Source: Anomaloglossus baeobatrachus
Lineage: Eukaryota > Chordata > Amphibia > Anura > Aromobatidae
Reading direction: 5' to 3'
Assembly: GCF_048569485.1 (NCBI RefSeq)
Contig: NC_134361.1
Span: 166,697,758-166,761,757 of the forward strand
DNA length: 64,000 bases
The notes beneath the pieces are model-generated. The model had not been told where the DNA came from, searched no databases, and saw nothing but the letters and a program-made list of their open reading frames with translations. This document shows positions 54,134 through 64,000 of this stretch, in pieces. The translations under genes and the position numbers were made by a program. How positions within the stretch are numbered: the stretch's first letter is position 1; every line of letters starts with the position of its first letter.

Positions 54134-55441
54134 AAGGATTAATTAATTACATAAATAAATAAATAAATAATGGAATTGTGTGTTCCCATTTTTTGACATC
54201 TGTGATTTATTTTTAATTCGATTGCGCTGAGTGAGGACTTACTTTTTAAGTGACGAGCGCGTCTTCTTATTGGTACCACGTTGGGGCGCATTACTTTAAT
54301 TTTCAGCTTATGACTCCTGTCGCTGTCATAACGAATTTCCTGAGCGCCGGCATTCACAGATCATCAGCATTTCTGCTGTTCAGAGGGACACTGAAGCACC
54401 GCTCTGAACAGCAAAAACGATCAGACAGTGCGGGCTTCAAGTCCCCTAAAAGTGCTATAGAGAAAAACAAAACCGTATGTGCAGGAGCTTTAATGCGGAT
54501 TGCATCGTTTGCAGAATTCCATTTTACAGTTTTTGAGAAATTCAGCAATGGAAATTATATGCAAATGACCTGCAAGTGCTTTGGGATAGGACGTGCACTT
54601 GCAGCTCTCCTGCCTCCCTCCATGTTCCCTGCCGGGCTCCTGTGTGTGACTGATAGGTCTCTCAGTGACTTTCCTACCAAGATCTTGTGACAACAGTCAG
54701 TGTCTGAGTTTAGATCCATCCTGGGGCCCTCACTGCGCACGCTCCGCTCCAGGCACCGACCGTGCTGGTGAGAGATCTCGGTCAGGTGAGGCCGGTGGAT
54801 TTCTCAGGAAAGCAATTAGTTTGAGGGATACAATTTTCATGATAGGCTCTCTATAAGAATTTGTGCGGTTCTCTTTTATGTATACATATTCTGCTGCTTA
54901 ATAGACTTACAAACAGACGCTGAAAATACACCTGCACGCTCACACACACTGGAAAGTATACACGCACGCTCACACACACTGGAAAATACAGACACAAACA
55001 GAGCGGCACACTCACACGTTAGGTTCTGTAAGGACGGCGGAGCTTGGACGCTGTGAGAGGAAATGAGACTCCAGCATCCTCGTACAGCCATGATTACAGA
55101 GCCCTGCAGAGGCCGATTCTCCGCACCGCCCCAGCTCTACTCCTCACTGTTTATAGAGAGAGGAGGAGCAGAGCGCGGCTGCCCGGAGGTGACATCACAC
55201 CGGCATTTGGAACCGGATCGGTGCACCGCTTCTTCCTGGTTCGGTGAAGCTGCTACTATTTTAACAACCGGGAAGAAATGGCTGAATCCCACCCCTGCTC
55301 ATCGGCTCGAGGTATAAGGCAGAGGCAGAAGCACCGTGCACTGACGGGGCCCACAGAAGGCCTCAGTCACACATCAGGACTTTTGGTCAGTATTTCATCA
55401 GTGACAGCCGTCAGTCTGCCAATTATAGTTTTTCTCTGTAA
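54134..55441. other. Possibly single-copy DNA, no exon recognised
   Basis: 54134-54860 is of mixed composition. A CACACTGGAAA(A/G)TA-type repeat of three short units lies at 54930-55020. 55020-55330 is GC-rich with TGACATCA and GGCGGAG motifs and might be promoter-like. No reading frame convinces me. Confidence 0.4.
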
Positions 55442-55593
55442 GGCTAAGTGCACACATCAGTTTTTTCCAATCAGGCACAATCTGGTTTGTGCCTGACGCA
55501 ACGGATCCGTCTCAGATTGTGTAAAAACTGATATGACAGATCTGGTAAAAAAACTGATCCGTTTTTTTTTTTTTCTATGCTGAGACACCCCAT

Positions 55594-56815
55594 CATCACC
55601 GCACAAACACCGTCACTACCGCCCCCATCATCACTGCACACGCAGGCACTACCGCACGCATCATCACCGCACACGCAGGCACTACTGCACGCATCATCAC
55701 CGCACAAGCAGGCACTATTGCACGCATCATCACCCCACAAGCAGGCACTACAGCCCCCAACATCACCGCACAAGCAGGCACTCTCGCACGCATCACCGCA
55801 CACACCCCGGCACTACCGCACGCATCATCACCACACACGCAGGCACTCCCGCACGCATCATCACCGCACACGCAGGCACTCTCGCACGCATCATCACCGC
55901 ACACGCAGGCACTCTCGCACGCATCATCACCGCACAAGCAGGCACTACAGCCCCCATCATCACCGCACAAGCAGGCACTATCAAACGCATCATCACAGCA
56001 CACGCAGGCACTACAGCCCCCATCATCACCGCACACGCAGGCACTCTCGCACGCATCATCACCGCACACACAGGCACTCTCGCACGCATCATCACCGCAC
56101 ACGCAGGCACTCTCGCACGCATCATCACCGCACACGTAGGCACTACAGCCCCCATCATCACCGCACACGCAGGCACTCTCACACGCATCATCACCGCACA
56201 CGCAGGCACTCTCTCACGCATCATCACCGCACACGCAGGCACTCTCTCACGCATCATCACCGCACACGTAGGCACTCTCGCACGCATCATCACTGCACAA
56301 GCAGGCACTACAGCCCCCATCATCACCGCACAAGCAGGCACTATCGCACGCATCATCACCGCACACGCAGGCACTCTCACACGCATCATTACCGCACACA
56401 CCCCGGCACTACCACACGGATCATCACCGCACAAGCAGGCACTACAGCCCCCATCATCACCGCACAAGCAGGCACTCTCGCACGCATCATCACTGCACAC
56501 ACCCCGGCACTACCGCACGCATCATCACCGCACAAGCAGGCACTACAGCCCCCATCATCACCGCACAAGCAGGCACTCCCGCACCCATCATCACCGCACA
56601 AGCAGGCACTCTTGCACGCATCATCACCGCACAAGCAGGCACTCTTGCACGCATCATCACCGCACACACTCCGGCACTACGGCACGCATCATCACCGCAC
56701 AAGCAGGCACTATCGCACGCATCATCATCGCACATGCAGGCACTACAGCCACCATCATCACCGCACAAGCAGGCACTCTCGCACGCATCATCACCGCACA
56801 TGTCCCGGCACTACC
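55594..56815. repeat. 33-bp minisatellite, about 37 units
   Basis: The unit combines GCAGGCACTCTCGCACG and CATCATCACCGCACAC, with variants ACTACAGCCCC and ACACCCCGGCACTACC. Because 33 is divisible by 3, it gives a long frame with an 11-residue repeat (HHRTRRHSRTH); I regard this as a by-product. Confidence 0.97.
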
Positions 56816-57600
56816 TCAGTGACGTCTCCGCTGACAGCGCGATTCACTTCAGTTGCTCCATGGAGCTCACAGTGAGCAGCGTTGTTCTACTGCTTCTCCT
56901 GTCATCTTCATGTAGCAGAGCTGAAATCGTCGTGGGACCTCTGTGGATTACGTCGGACCTGGAGGGGTATTTGGGGATTTTAATAAAATGGTGAAAGAGG
57001 GTGATTTTTTGTCTTTTATTCCAAATAAAGTATTTTTTTGGGTGTATGTGTTTATTTACTTTCACTTACAGGTTAATCATTGGGGGTGTTTTATAGACGC
57101 CTGCCATGATTAATCCCTTATTACCCCGATTACCACCGCACCAGGGCAATTCGGGATGAGACGAGTAGAGTCCCGGGACTGTCGCATCTAATTGATGCGG
57201 CAATTTCGGGCGGCTGCTGGCTGGTATTGTTAGGCTAGGGGGCTCCCCATAACGTGGGGCTCCCCATCCTGAGAATACCAGCCTTCAGCCGTGTGGCTTT
57301 ATCTTTGCTGGTATCAAAGTTGGCAGGGACCGCACGCTGTTTTTTTAAATTATTTATTTATTATTTTACTGCACGATATAGACCCGCCCACCGGCGTCTG
57401 TGATTGGTTGCAGTGACACAGCTGTCACACAGCATGGGGGCGTGTCTGACTGCAACCAATCATAGGCACCGGTGGGCGGGGAAAGCAGTGAATACAAGAT
57501 TGAATAATGGGCGGCCGGCATTTTCAAATCAGGAGAAGCCGCCAGAGCTTTGTGAAAGCCGTGCAGCACCGCGCCCGTGATCGGTGAGTGGGTGAGGGTG
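56816..57600 (+). repeat. R1 repeat, copy d (best preserved)
   Basis: Order: GACGTCTCCGCTGACAGCGC, GTGGGACCTCTGTGGATTAC, AATAAAGTATTTTTTTGGGT, GGTTAATCATTGGGGG, GTCCCGGGACTGTCGCATCT, GGGGCTCCCCATAACGTGGG, GATTGGTTGCAGTGACACAG, ATCGGTGAGTGGGTGAGG. No frame, no target duplication seen; class unknown. Confidence 0.65.
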
Positions 57601-57631
57601 AGTGAGTGAGTCAGTGAGTGAGTGAGTTTGA

Positions 57632-58258
57632 GGCCTCCGACACAGATCCGTGCCGCCGGTACGTGTTTGCCATTTTTGCACGTACCGGCGGCATGGAGAC
57701 ATGTTCAGCAATGCTACCCTATTGTAGCAGGCACACACACGTAAAACCACACGGAACGTGTGTCCGTGTGCGTTTGTACGTGTGTTCGTTTTTCTACACG
57801 CTGACATGTCCACGTTTTCTCCGGCAGCACGGGTGTCACACGGCCCGCACCCGTACCACACGGATGTAGTGTGGATGCGGTCTCGTGTGACACGCGCCGG
57901 AGAAAACACACGTCAGTGAAAAAAACCCAAAACATTTACTTACCTTCTCCAGCCCTCCTGTCTCTGCCGCTGCTGCCGACCGCCGCTCATTATGCTCATT
58001 TAATATTCACTTCACTGCGGCCGGCAGCAGCAGCAGCGGGGAGACGGCAGGGCTGGAGACCAAAGATCAGCACCATGGACAGCAGCACGGAACACGTGAG
58101 TATGCAAATTATCGGTTCTACGTGTGCTATCGCGGATAGCACATGTAGAACACACGTGGACCGCATGTACCCGAGACACGTACTTACTACATGCAACACT
58201 AGGGTAAATACGTGTCTCGCGGCACGTGCGTGTTTTTAACGGAAGTGTGTTTTAGGCC
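57632..58258. mobile_element. M6a MITE, TGA target duplication
   Basis: TGA on both sides (57629-57631, 58259-58261). Ends GGCCTCCGACACAGATCCG and GGAAGTGTGTTTTAGGCC. The centre has mirrored GCCGCTGCTGCC/GGCAGCAGCAGC and CACACGGA words, so nearly the whole 627 bp can fold back. Confidence 0.8.
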
Positions 58259-58674
58259 TGAGAGTGAGTGAGTGATTGATTGATTTTCTGACAAGCAATA
58301 ACTTTATATCACTTCTGGGCACGCTCAGAAGCAAAACCCGGATCAGGTACATGCTTCCGGCGTTTGATGCATGCCACCGGATCCGGGGCGCATAGACTTT
58401 CATTATGCACCATTCCGCACAGCGCCGCACCCGGCGCTATGCAGTTTTTAGCCGCTGGCAAAAAATGTTCCTCTCTGCGTACTGTGCGGACGCCAGACTG
58501 ACGATTTTTGCCGCATCCGACAAAAAACGGATCAAACGCAAGTACATGCGGCACAATCCGGCGCTAATAAAAGTCTATGAGGAAAAAACACACCCGGCGG
58601 AAAAAAAAAATGCGTTTTTTCCGCAAATCACCGGATTGTGCCGCACAGCAAAAACCTGATGTGTGAACATACCC

Positions 58675-59140
58675 TAAGCCCAACTCCTTTCTTTAGCATA
58701 CAAACACTGATGCAAAATACTGACCAAATACTTATGTGTGAATGAGGCCTAATACAGTGGCAGCAGCTGGAACCTTCCTGCCCCCACTCCCCTGAGCAGC
58801 ATCACATCCTCCACAAACATGGCGTCCTACATCCTAGTGACCATATTACTTGTAGTCTCTCAATGTACTAGGTCCTGTACAATAAAGTTTATTAATATTT
58901 GAAAAAAAAAAAGAAAAGAATCCATCGCCCATTGGCTGGCAGTAATGCCCGCCCAGTTTCCTAGGTAACAGCACTCTATGAAGGTGGAAACCGTTGGATT
59001 GTTCAGACTAAAAGCGCGGAGCCGAGGAGAGTAGACGCGTTCTGAGGTAACGGGGATTCCCGGGAGGGGCGGCCTGTACGTGCCCGACACGGTCCACAGC
59101 CCGCAGCTGCTGGGGCCACAACTGCCACCGAGAAGTGGCG

Positions 59141-59210
<70 letters not shown>

Positions 59211-59485
59211 CTCGGTTACCGGAGCTGCGGAGGAATCCTCGCTCAGTGTAGCAGCCGTCACTGTAGCGCTGCCCTCCCCGGCGGCACTTCCAGACCCGTG
59301 TCCGCTCCCCCTGCACCGAGCACGGGCTGCTCCGCAGGATATTCCCTGTGAGTGAGTGGAGCTGTGCCGCGTCCTAACGGCTGAGGGGAGATGTCTGCTG
59401 AGGGGTTTCCACAGGAAAATGGCGCCAAAATCTTCCTGCAGGTCTTTGGTGCCGTTTCCTGGGTGACATCCCGCACACTGCATCA
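58675..59485. other. Candidate host segment with CpG-rich part
   Basis: 58740-58900 ends AATAAAGTTTATTAATATTTG followed by an A-run, like an mRNA 3' end. From 58930 to 59480 the sequence is GC- and CpG-rich, with AGACGCGTTCTGAGGTAACG (a possible splice donor at about 59046) and ATGGCGCC at 59417. It lacks repeat ends and could be a promoter or first exon, but no protein is recognised. Confidence 0.35.
59144..59206. repeat. (TA)n microsatellite
   Basis: About 31 uninterrupted TA units inside the CpG-rich segment. Confidence 0.97.
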
Positions 59486-60567
59486 GGCCTGTACCACACT
59501 CACGTGAAAATCACGCACGTGCCGCGAGACACGTATTTTCCTTGCGTGTTGCGTGTAGGTAAATACGTGTCTCTGGTACGTGCGGGCTACGTGTGTTCTC
59601 CGTGTGCTGTCCGCTATAACACACGGAGAATCGGTAATTTGCATACGTGGTCCTTGCTGCTGTCCGTGGTGCTGATCTTTGGTCTCCAGCCCTGCCGTCT
59701 CCTGCTGCCGCCGCAGTGAGGTGAATATTAAGGCTGCTTTCACACATCCGGATTTTGCTCCGCGGCACAATACGGCGTTCTGCAGAAAAAACGCAACCGG
59801 TTTTTGTGACACCGGTTGCGTTTTTTTTGCATAGACTTACATTAGTGCCGTATTGTGCCGCAGGGGCTTGCGTTCGGTCCGGTTTTTGCCGCATGCGGCA
59901 GATTTAGCCGATGCTGCGGCCGGATAGAACGTCCCCTGCAACGTTTTTTGCTCCGGCAAAAAAACCCGCATCGCGCCGCATCCGGCCGCTGCGGCGCATT
60001 TTCAATGCATGCCTATGGACGCCGGATGCGGTGCGATGCGGAAAAAACCGCATCCGGCCGCCGCATGCGTTTTTTTCCACTGCGCATGCTCAGTAGCATG
60101 CCGCAACCGGAAAAAAACGGACCGGCCGCATGTAAAAACTTATGCAAATGATGCGGTGTTTTCGCCGCATCCGTTGCATAGGTTTCACAGCCGGATTGAG
60201 CCGCAAGGCTCAAACCGGATGTGTGAAAGTAGCCTAAATGAGTATAATGAGCGGTGGTCGGCAGCAAGTGACAGCAGCGTCAGAGACAGGAGGGCTGGAG
60301 AAGGTGAGTAAGGATTTTTTTTTTTTTTTACTCTGACGTGTGGTACGGGTGCGGGCCGTGTGACACCCGTGCTGCCGGAGCAACACGGACATGTCAACGT
60401 TTTTAACACACGGCGACACGTAAGTACGGAACGGACACACGTTCCGTTCCAAAATACTTACGTGTCTCCTAACCATAGGGATTACCTAGGTCCCTGTGTG
60501 CACGTGTCTCCGGTCCGTGTAAAAAATGGCACACACGGACCGGCGACACGTGAGTATGTCGGAGGCC
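59486..60567. mobile_element. M6c MITE, TCA target duplication, with M4c inside
   Basis: TCA on both sides (59483-59485, 60568-60570). Ends GGCCTGTACCACACTCACG and GTGAGTATGTCGGAGGCC. Its body is the M6 palindrome; M4c splits it near the centre. Confidence 0.78.
59733..60234. mobile_element. M4c MITE, complete
   Basis: TAA on both sides (59730-59732, 60235-60237). Ends GGCTGCTTTCACACATCCGG and CCGGATGTGTGAAAGTAGCC. Filled with CCGCATCCGGC and GCATGCG words on both strands. 502 bp, no R1 inside. Confidence 0.85.
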
Positions 60568-61765
60568 TCAGGGTGCACGGGGAGTGATGGCGTTGTGTGG
60601 AGGAGACTCCCATTCTTGTCAGTTTAGCTGCGCATGATTCCACATGGAATATCTCGTCAGACACCACCGTGTGCGGTCACCGGAGTCTGGTGCTTCCCGG
60701 CTCAGTGTAAGAACTCTTTCACACATTCGTGAAAAACCACGCACATTTTTACGGACATGTCAGAGGTGCGTTTTGCCCTCCGTGAGCCGTGTTTATGGGC
60801 TACGTGTGTTCTTAGTGTGTTATCCGTGATAACACACGGAGAACGGGAACTTTCTACTCACCTGTCCGTGGTGCTGATCTTCGGTCTCGGTCCTGCAAGA
60901 CTCCCCGCTACTGCTGCTTCCGCCGCAGTGAAGTGAATATTCAATGAGCATAATGAGCGGCGGTCGGCAGCAAGTGACAGCAGCGGCAGAGACAAGAGGG
61001 CTGGAGAAGGTGAGTAAGGATTTTTTTTTTTTTTTACTCTGACGTGTTTTCTCCGGCGCATGTCACACGGGACCGCATCCACACTACATCCGTGTGGTAC
61101 GGGTGCGGGCCGTGTGACACCCGTGCTGCCGGAGCAACACGGACATGTCAACGTTTTTAACACAGGGCGACACGTAAGTACGGAACGGACACACGTTCCG
61201 TTCCAAAATACGTGTCTCCTAACCATAGGGATTACCTAGGTCCCTGTGTGCACGTGTCTCCGGTCCTGGTAAAAAATGGCACACACGGACCGGCGGCACG
61301 TGAGTATGTCGGAGGCCTCAGGGTGCACGGGGAGTGATGGCGTTGTGTGGAGGAGACTCCCATTCTTGTCAGTTTAGCTGCGCGTGATTCCACATGGAAT
61401 ATCTCGTCAGACACCACCGTGTGCGGTCACCAGAGTCTGGTGCTTCCCGGCTCAGTGTAAGGACTCTTTCACACATTCGTGAAAAACCACGCACATTTTT
61501 ACGGACATGTCAGAGGTGCGTTTTGCCCTCCGTGAGCCGTGTTTATGGGCTACGTGTGTTCTCCGTGTGTTATCCGTGATAACACACGGAGAACGGGAAC
61601 TTTCTACTCACCTGTCCCTGGCGTCGCTGTCCGTGGTGCTGATCTTCGGTCTCGGTCCTGCAAGACTCCCCGCTACTGCTGCTTCCGCCGCAGTGAAGTG
61701 AATATTCAATGAGCATAATGAGCGGCGGTCGGCAGCAAGTGACAGCAGCGGCAGAGACAAGAGGG
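60240..61765. repeat. 750-bp tandem duplication
   Basis: 60240-61015 matches 60990-61765 with few differences and an offset of 750 bp. Examples: GGGTGCACGGGGAGTGATGG at 60571 and 61321, and CTCAGTGTAA at 60701 and 61451. A roughly 57-bp length difference near 60335/61045 is the main change. The non-MITE spacer (60571-60707 / 61321-61457) is part of the unit. Confidence 0.9.
60711..61317. mobile_element. M6f, hybrid MITE made by unequal crossover
   Basis: Its left flank is TAA and its start GAACTCTTTCACACATTCG, as in M6e (61461). Its right flank is TCA and its end TATGTCGGAGGCC, as in M6c. The halves therefore come from two different M6 insertions. Confidence 0.8.
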
Positions 61766-62088
61766 CTGGAGAAGGTGAGCAAAGGTTTTATTTTTTTCTC
61801 ACAGACACATGTCTTCTCTCCGGTGCGTGTCACACGGAACACATCCATGTGGTCCGTTTGCATTACGTGTGACACGTTTGTGTTCCGTGTGACACCCGTG
61901 ATGCCAAGAGAAAACTGACATGTCGGCGTGAGAAACACAAGTAAGTACGGAACGGACACACGTTCTGTGCGCAAATACTTACGTGTGTCCAAAACCATAG
62001 GAATACCTAGGTCTACGTGTGTACGTGTCTCCGGTACGTGAGAAAACTGCCAAAGACGTACCGGAGGCACGTACGTGTGAAAGAGGCC
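61461..62088. mobile_element. M6e MITE
   Basis: Starts GGACTCTTTCACACATTCG and ends CGTACGTGTGAAAGAGGCC; flanks TAA and TAT. Central mirrored blocks GTCCTGCAAGACTCCCCGCT and AGAGGGCTGGAGAAGG as in the other M6 copies. Confidence 0.72.
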
Positions 62089-62091
62089 TAT

Positions 62092-63635
62092 GGCTGGTTT
62101 CAAACGTCCGTGTTTAATCAGGTACCAGTCACACGCATGGTTATGGTCATACATGTGTCATACGTGTGTCTCACCTGTGACATCCGTGTTTGCATGCGTG
62201 TGACAGGTACCGGAGAAAACACGGGTCTATGAACTTAAAAGATTTTTCATATTTGCCTGCTTTCTCCGGCTCTGCTGCCTGCCGCTCCTGACTGCCGCTC
62301 ATTATTTTCATCATTATTCGCCGCACTCAGGATCAGGAAGCCGAGCATCGTGGGTACAGCGCTGGGTACAGCCCCACGAGGACAGCACCGCGGGGACAGG
62401 TGAGTATTTACAAAGCAGAGTGACATCCAGGAGGTCATCGGAGTTCCCAATGAACTCTGATGACATCCTGATGACCCCCGCGACACCCGTGCTACAGCTT
62501 CACGGGTTCATCAGAGTTCATTGGGAACTGTGACGAGTCCCCGATGCTGTCCCCGCAATGTTCCGGCTTCTATGTTCTCATCACACACCTGTAAACTCAC
62601 TCAGCGATGCGGTCCCCGGCACTGACGTCTCCAGCGCTGTCCCTTCCAGCTCCAAAGGGCACTGAATATTCAGTGAGTATAATGAGCGGCGATAAGGAGC
62701 GTGAGGCAGCAGAGCCGGAGACAGCAGCGCTGGAGAGAGGTAAATATAGAAAATCTTTTTATTAAAAAGACCCATATTTTCTCCAGTATGTTTTACACTG
62801 ATGTCACATGGATCACATCAGTGTGCGATCCGTGTGACATCCGTGCTGCCGGAGATGCCTGCGTGTGTGTGTGCGGGTTCATGAAAGGTCACACGGTCCA
62901 TGTGCAAACACGGACGTGTGAGGCACATCATAGAATAACATGGGTACGTGTGACATCCGTGTTAAAAACGGATGTCACACGTACCTAAGGCCTCCGACAC
63001 ACATCCGTGCCGCCGGTACGTGTTTGCCATTTTTTGCACGTACCGGCGGCACGGAGACACGTTCAGCAATGCTACCCTATTGTAGCAGGCACATACACGT
63101 AAAACGGAACGTGTGTCCGTGTGCGTTTGTATGTGTGTGCGTTTTTCTACACGCTGACATGTCAGTGTTTGCTCCGGCAGCACGGGTGTCACACGGCCCG
63201 TACCACACGGGTGAAGTGTGGATGCGGTCCCGTGTGACACGCGCCGGAGAAAACACACGTGTCAGAGAAAGAAAAAAAAACCTTAACTCACCTTCTCCAG
63301 CCCTCCTGTCTCTGCCGCTGCTGTCACTTGCTGCCGTCCGCCGCTCATTATTCTCATTTAATATTCACTTCACTGCCTGGCAGCAGCGGGAAACGGGAGG
63401 GCTGGAGACCGAAGATCAGCACCACGGACAGCAGCAAGGACCACATGAGTATGTAAATAACCTGTTCTCCGTATGTTATCACGGATAGCATGCGGAGAAC
63501 ACACGTTGCCCGCACGTACCAGAGACACGTACTTACCTGCACGCAACACGCAGGGGAAATACGTGTCTCTCGGCTCGTGCGTGATTTTCACGTGAGTGTG
63601 TCGTAGGCCTAAAACACGGACGTCTGAAACCAGCC
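62092..63635. mobile_element. M6d, large M6-like element with M6b inside
   Basis: Ends GGCTGGTTTCAAACGTCCG and CGGACGTCTGAAACCAGCC, flanks TAT and TAA. An inner hairpin lies at about 62438-62528 (GAGTTCCCAATGAACTCTGA against TCAGAGTTCATTGGGAACT). No gene. Confidence 0.7.
62989..63609. mobile_element. M6b MITE, TAA target duplication
   Basis: TAA on both sides (62986-62988, 63610-63612). Ends GGCCTCCGACACACATCCG and GAGTGTGTCGTAGGCC. Very close in sequence to M6a, so the two are recent relatives. Confidence 0.82.
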
Positions 63636-63737
63636 TAATGTGGGGTCCAGTGATGCAGACTCTGCTCCAGAGACATTTCTGGTAGTCGACACCCACTGTT
63701 AACACCATAAATGGTTCTCCTGTCTATAGATCCACAA

Positions 63738-64000
63738 GTCTCCTGTCCGTGTTTGTGTGTGTGTGTGTGGTGCGCTCTGCTGTGTGTGTGGTGCGCTCTG
63801 CTGTGTGTGTGTGTGTGGTGCGCTCTGTTGTGTGTGTGGGGCGCGCTCTGCAGTGTGTGTGTGATGCGCTCTGCTGTGTGTGTGGTGTGCTCTGCTGTGT
63901 GTGTGGTGCGCTCTGTTGTGTGTGGTGCGCTCTGTTGTGTGTGTGTGTGTGTGGTGCGCTCTGCTGTGTGTAGTGCGCTCTGTTGTGTGTGTTGCGCTCT
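63738..64000. repeat. GT-rich minisatellite, cut by the window end
   Basis: Irregular units of GTGTGTGGTGCGCTCTGCT, about 20-28 bp each. Runs off the right edge. Confidence 0.93.

Larger units (their letters stand above)
55442..58674. mobile_element. M4b, Harbinger-like element carrying minisatellite, R1 and M6a
   Basis: TAA on both sides (55439-55441, 58675-58677). Ends GGCTAAGTGCACACATCAG and CTGATGTGTGAACATACCC. Outer arms share CGGATTGTGCCGCA-type words with M4c. The core holds the 33-bp array, R1 copy d and MITE M6a. Confidence 0.75.

Noticed and set aside
55577-56875. 432-codon frame with HHRTRRHSRTH repeats
   Set aside because: It is the translation of a 33-bp minisatellite linked to R1; the opposite strand is open too.
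58819-58899. 26-codon ATG frame MASYILVTILLVVSQ..., resembling a secretory signal
   Set aside because: Too short, ends at once, and no continuation or homology; chance hydrophobicity is likely.

Overview
The window looks like repeat-rich nuclear DNA from a vertebrate, most likely an anuran amphibian with a large genome. The evidence is the element mix: TTAAAGG-ended T2-type MITEs, Tc1 elements, a chromodomain Ty3/gypsy element, a Penelope-like element (PLE), hAT, and dense Harbinger-like MITEs. Species is not determinable by eye. I recognise no host protein-coding gene, tRNA or rRNA. A possible CpG-rich host segment lies near 58.7-59.5 kb.

Layout. 1-5.6 kb: four copies of one LTR family (LTR-A), one of them inside a fold-back transposon. 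5.6-12.9 kb: a Tc1 element (Tc1-A, DD35E-like spacing) split by a young, whole-looking chromovirus (G1) with two 738-bp LTRs that look identical. 12.9-13.3 kb: a small retroelement with a complete minimal hammerhead ribozyme on the minus strand. 13.4-15.0 kb: a second Tc1 (Tc1-B) with perfect ends and an open DD34E transposase. 15-18.5 kb: a LINE 3' end split by a MITE. 18.5-37.3 kb: an old minus-strand Ty3/gypsy element (G2), opened by MITEs, LTR copies, repeat R1 and a smaller LTR element that carries an unfamiliar protein.

37.3-50.2 kb: a hAT transposon stretched to 11.9 kb by nested insertions, including a PLE that itself holds a T2-type MITE with a 1.3-kb minisatellite. 50.2-54.1 kb: mariner remnants and nested MITEs. 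54.1-64 kb: Harbinger-like MITEs with TNA target duplications, repeat R1 with a 33-bp minisatellite, and a 750-bp tandem duplication whose hybrid MITE records an unequal crossover.

No genes here work together as a pathway. The window is a layered record of transposition, and the nesting gives relative ages. For example, Tc1-A is older than G1, G2 is older than its solo LTR, and the hAT is older than its PLE, which is older than the T2 element. The most interesting items are the hammerhead ribozyme, the small hammerhead-like insertions with 13-14-bp target duplications, the apparently intact Tc1-B, the self-priming signature of G1, and the crossover hybrid at 60.7-61.3 kb.
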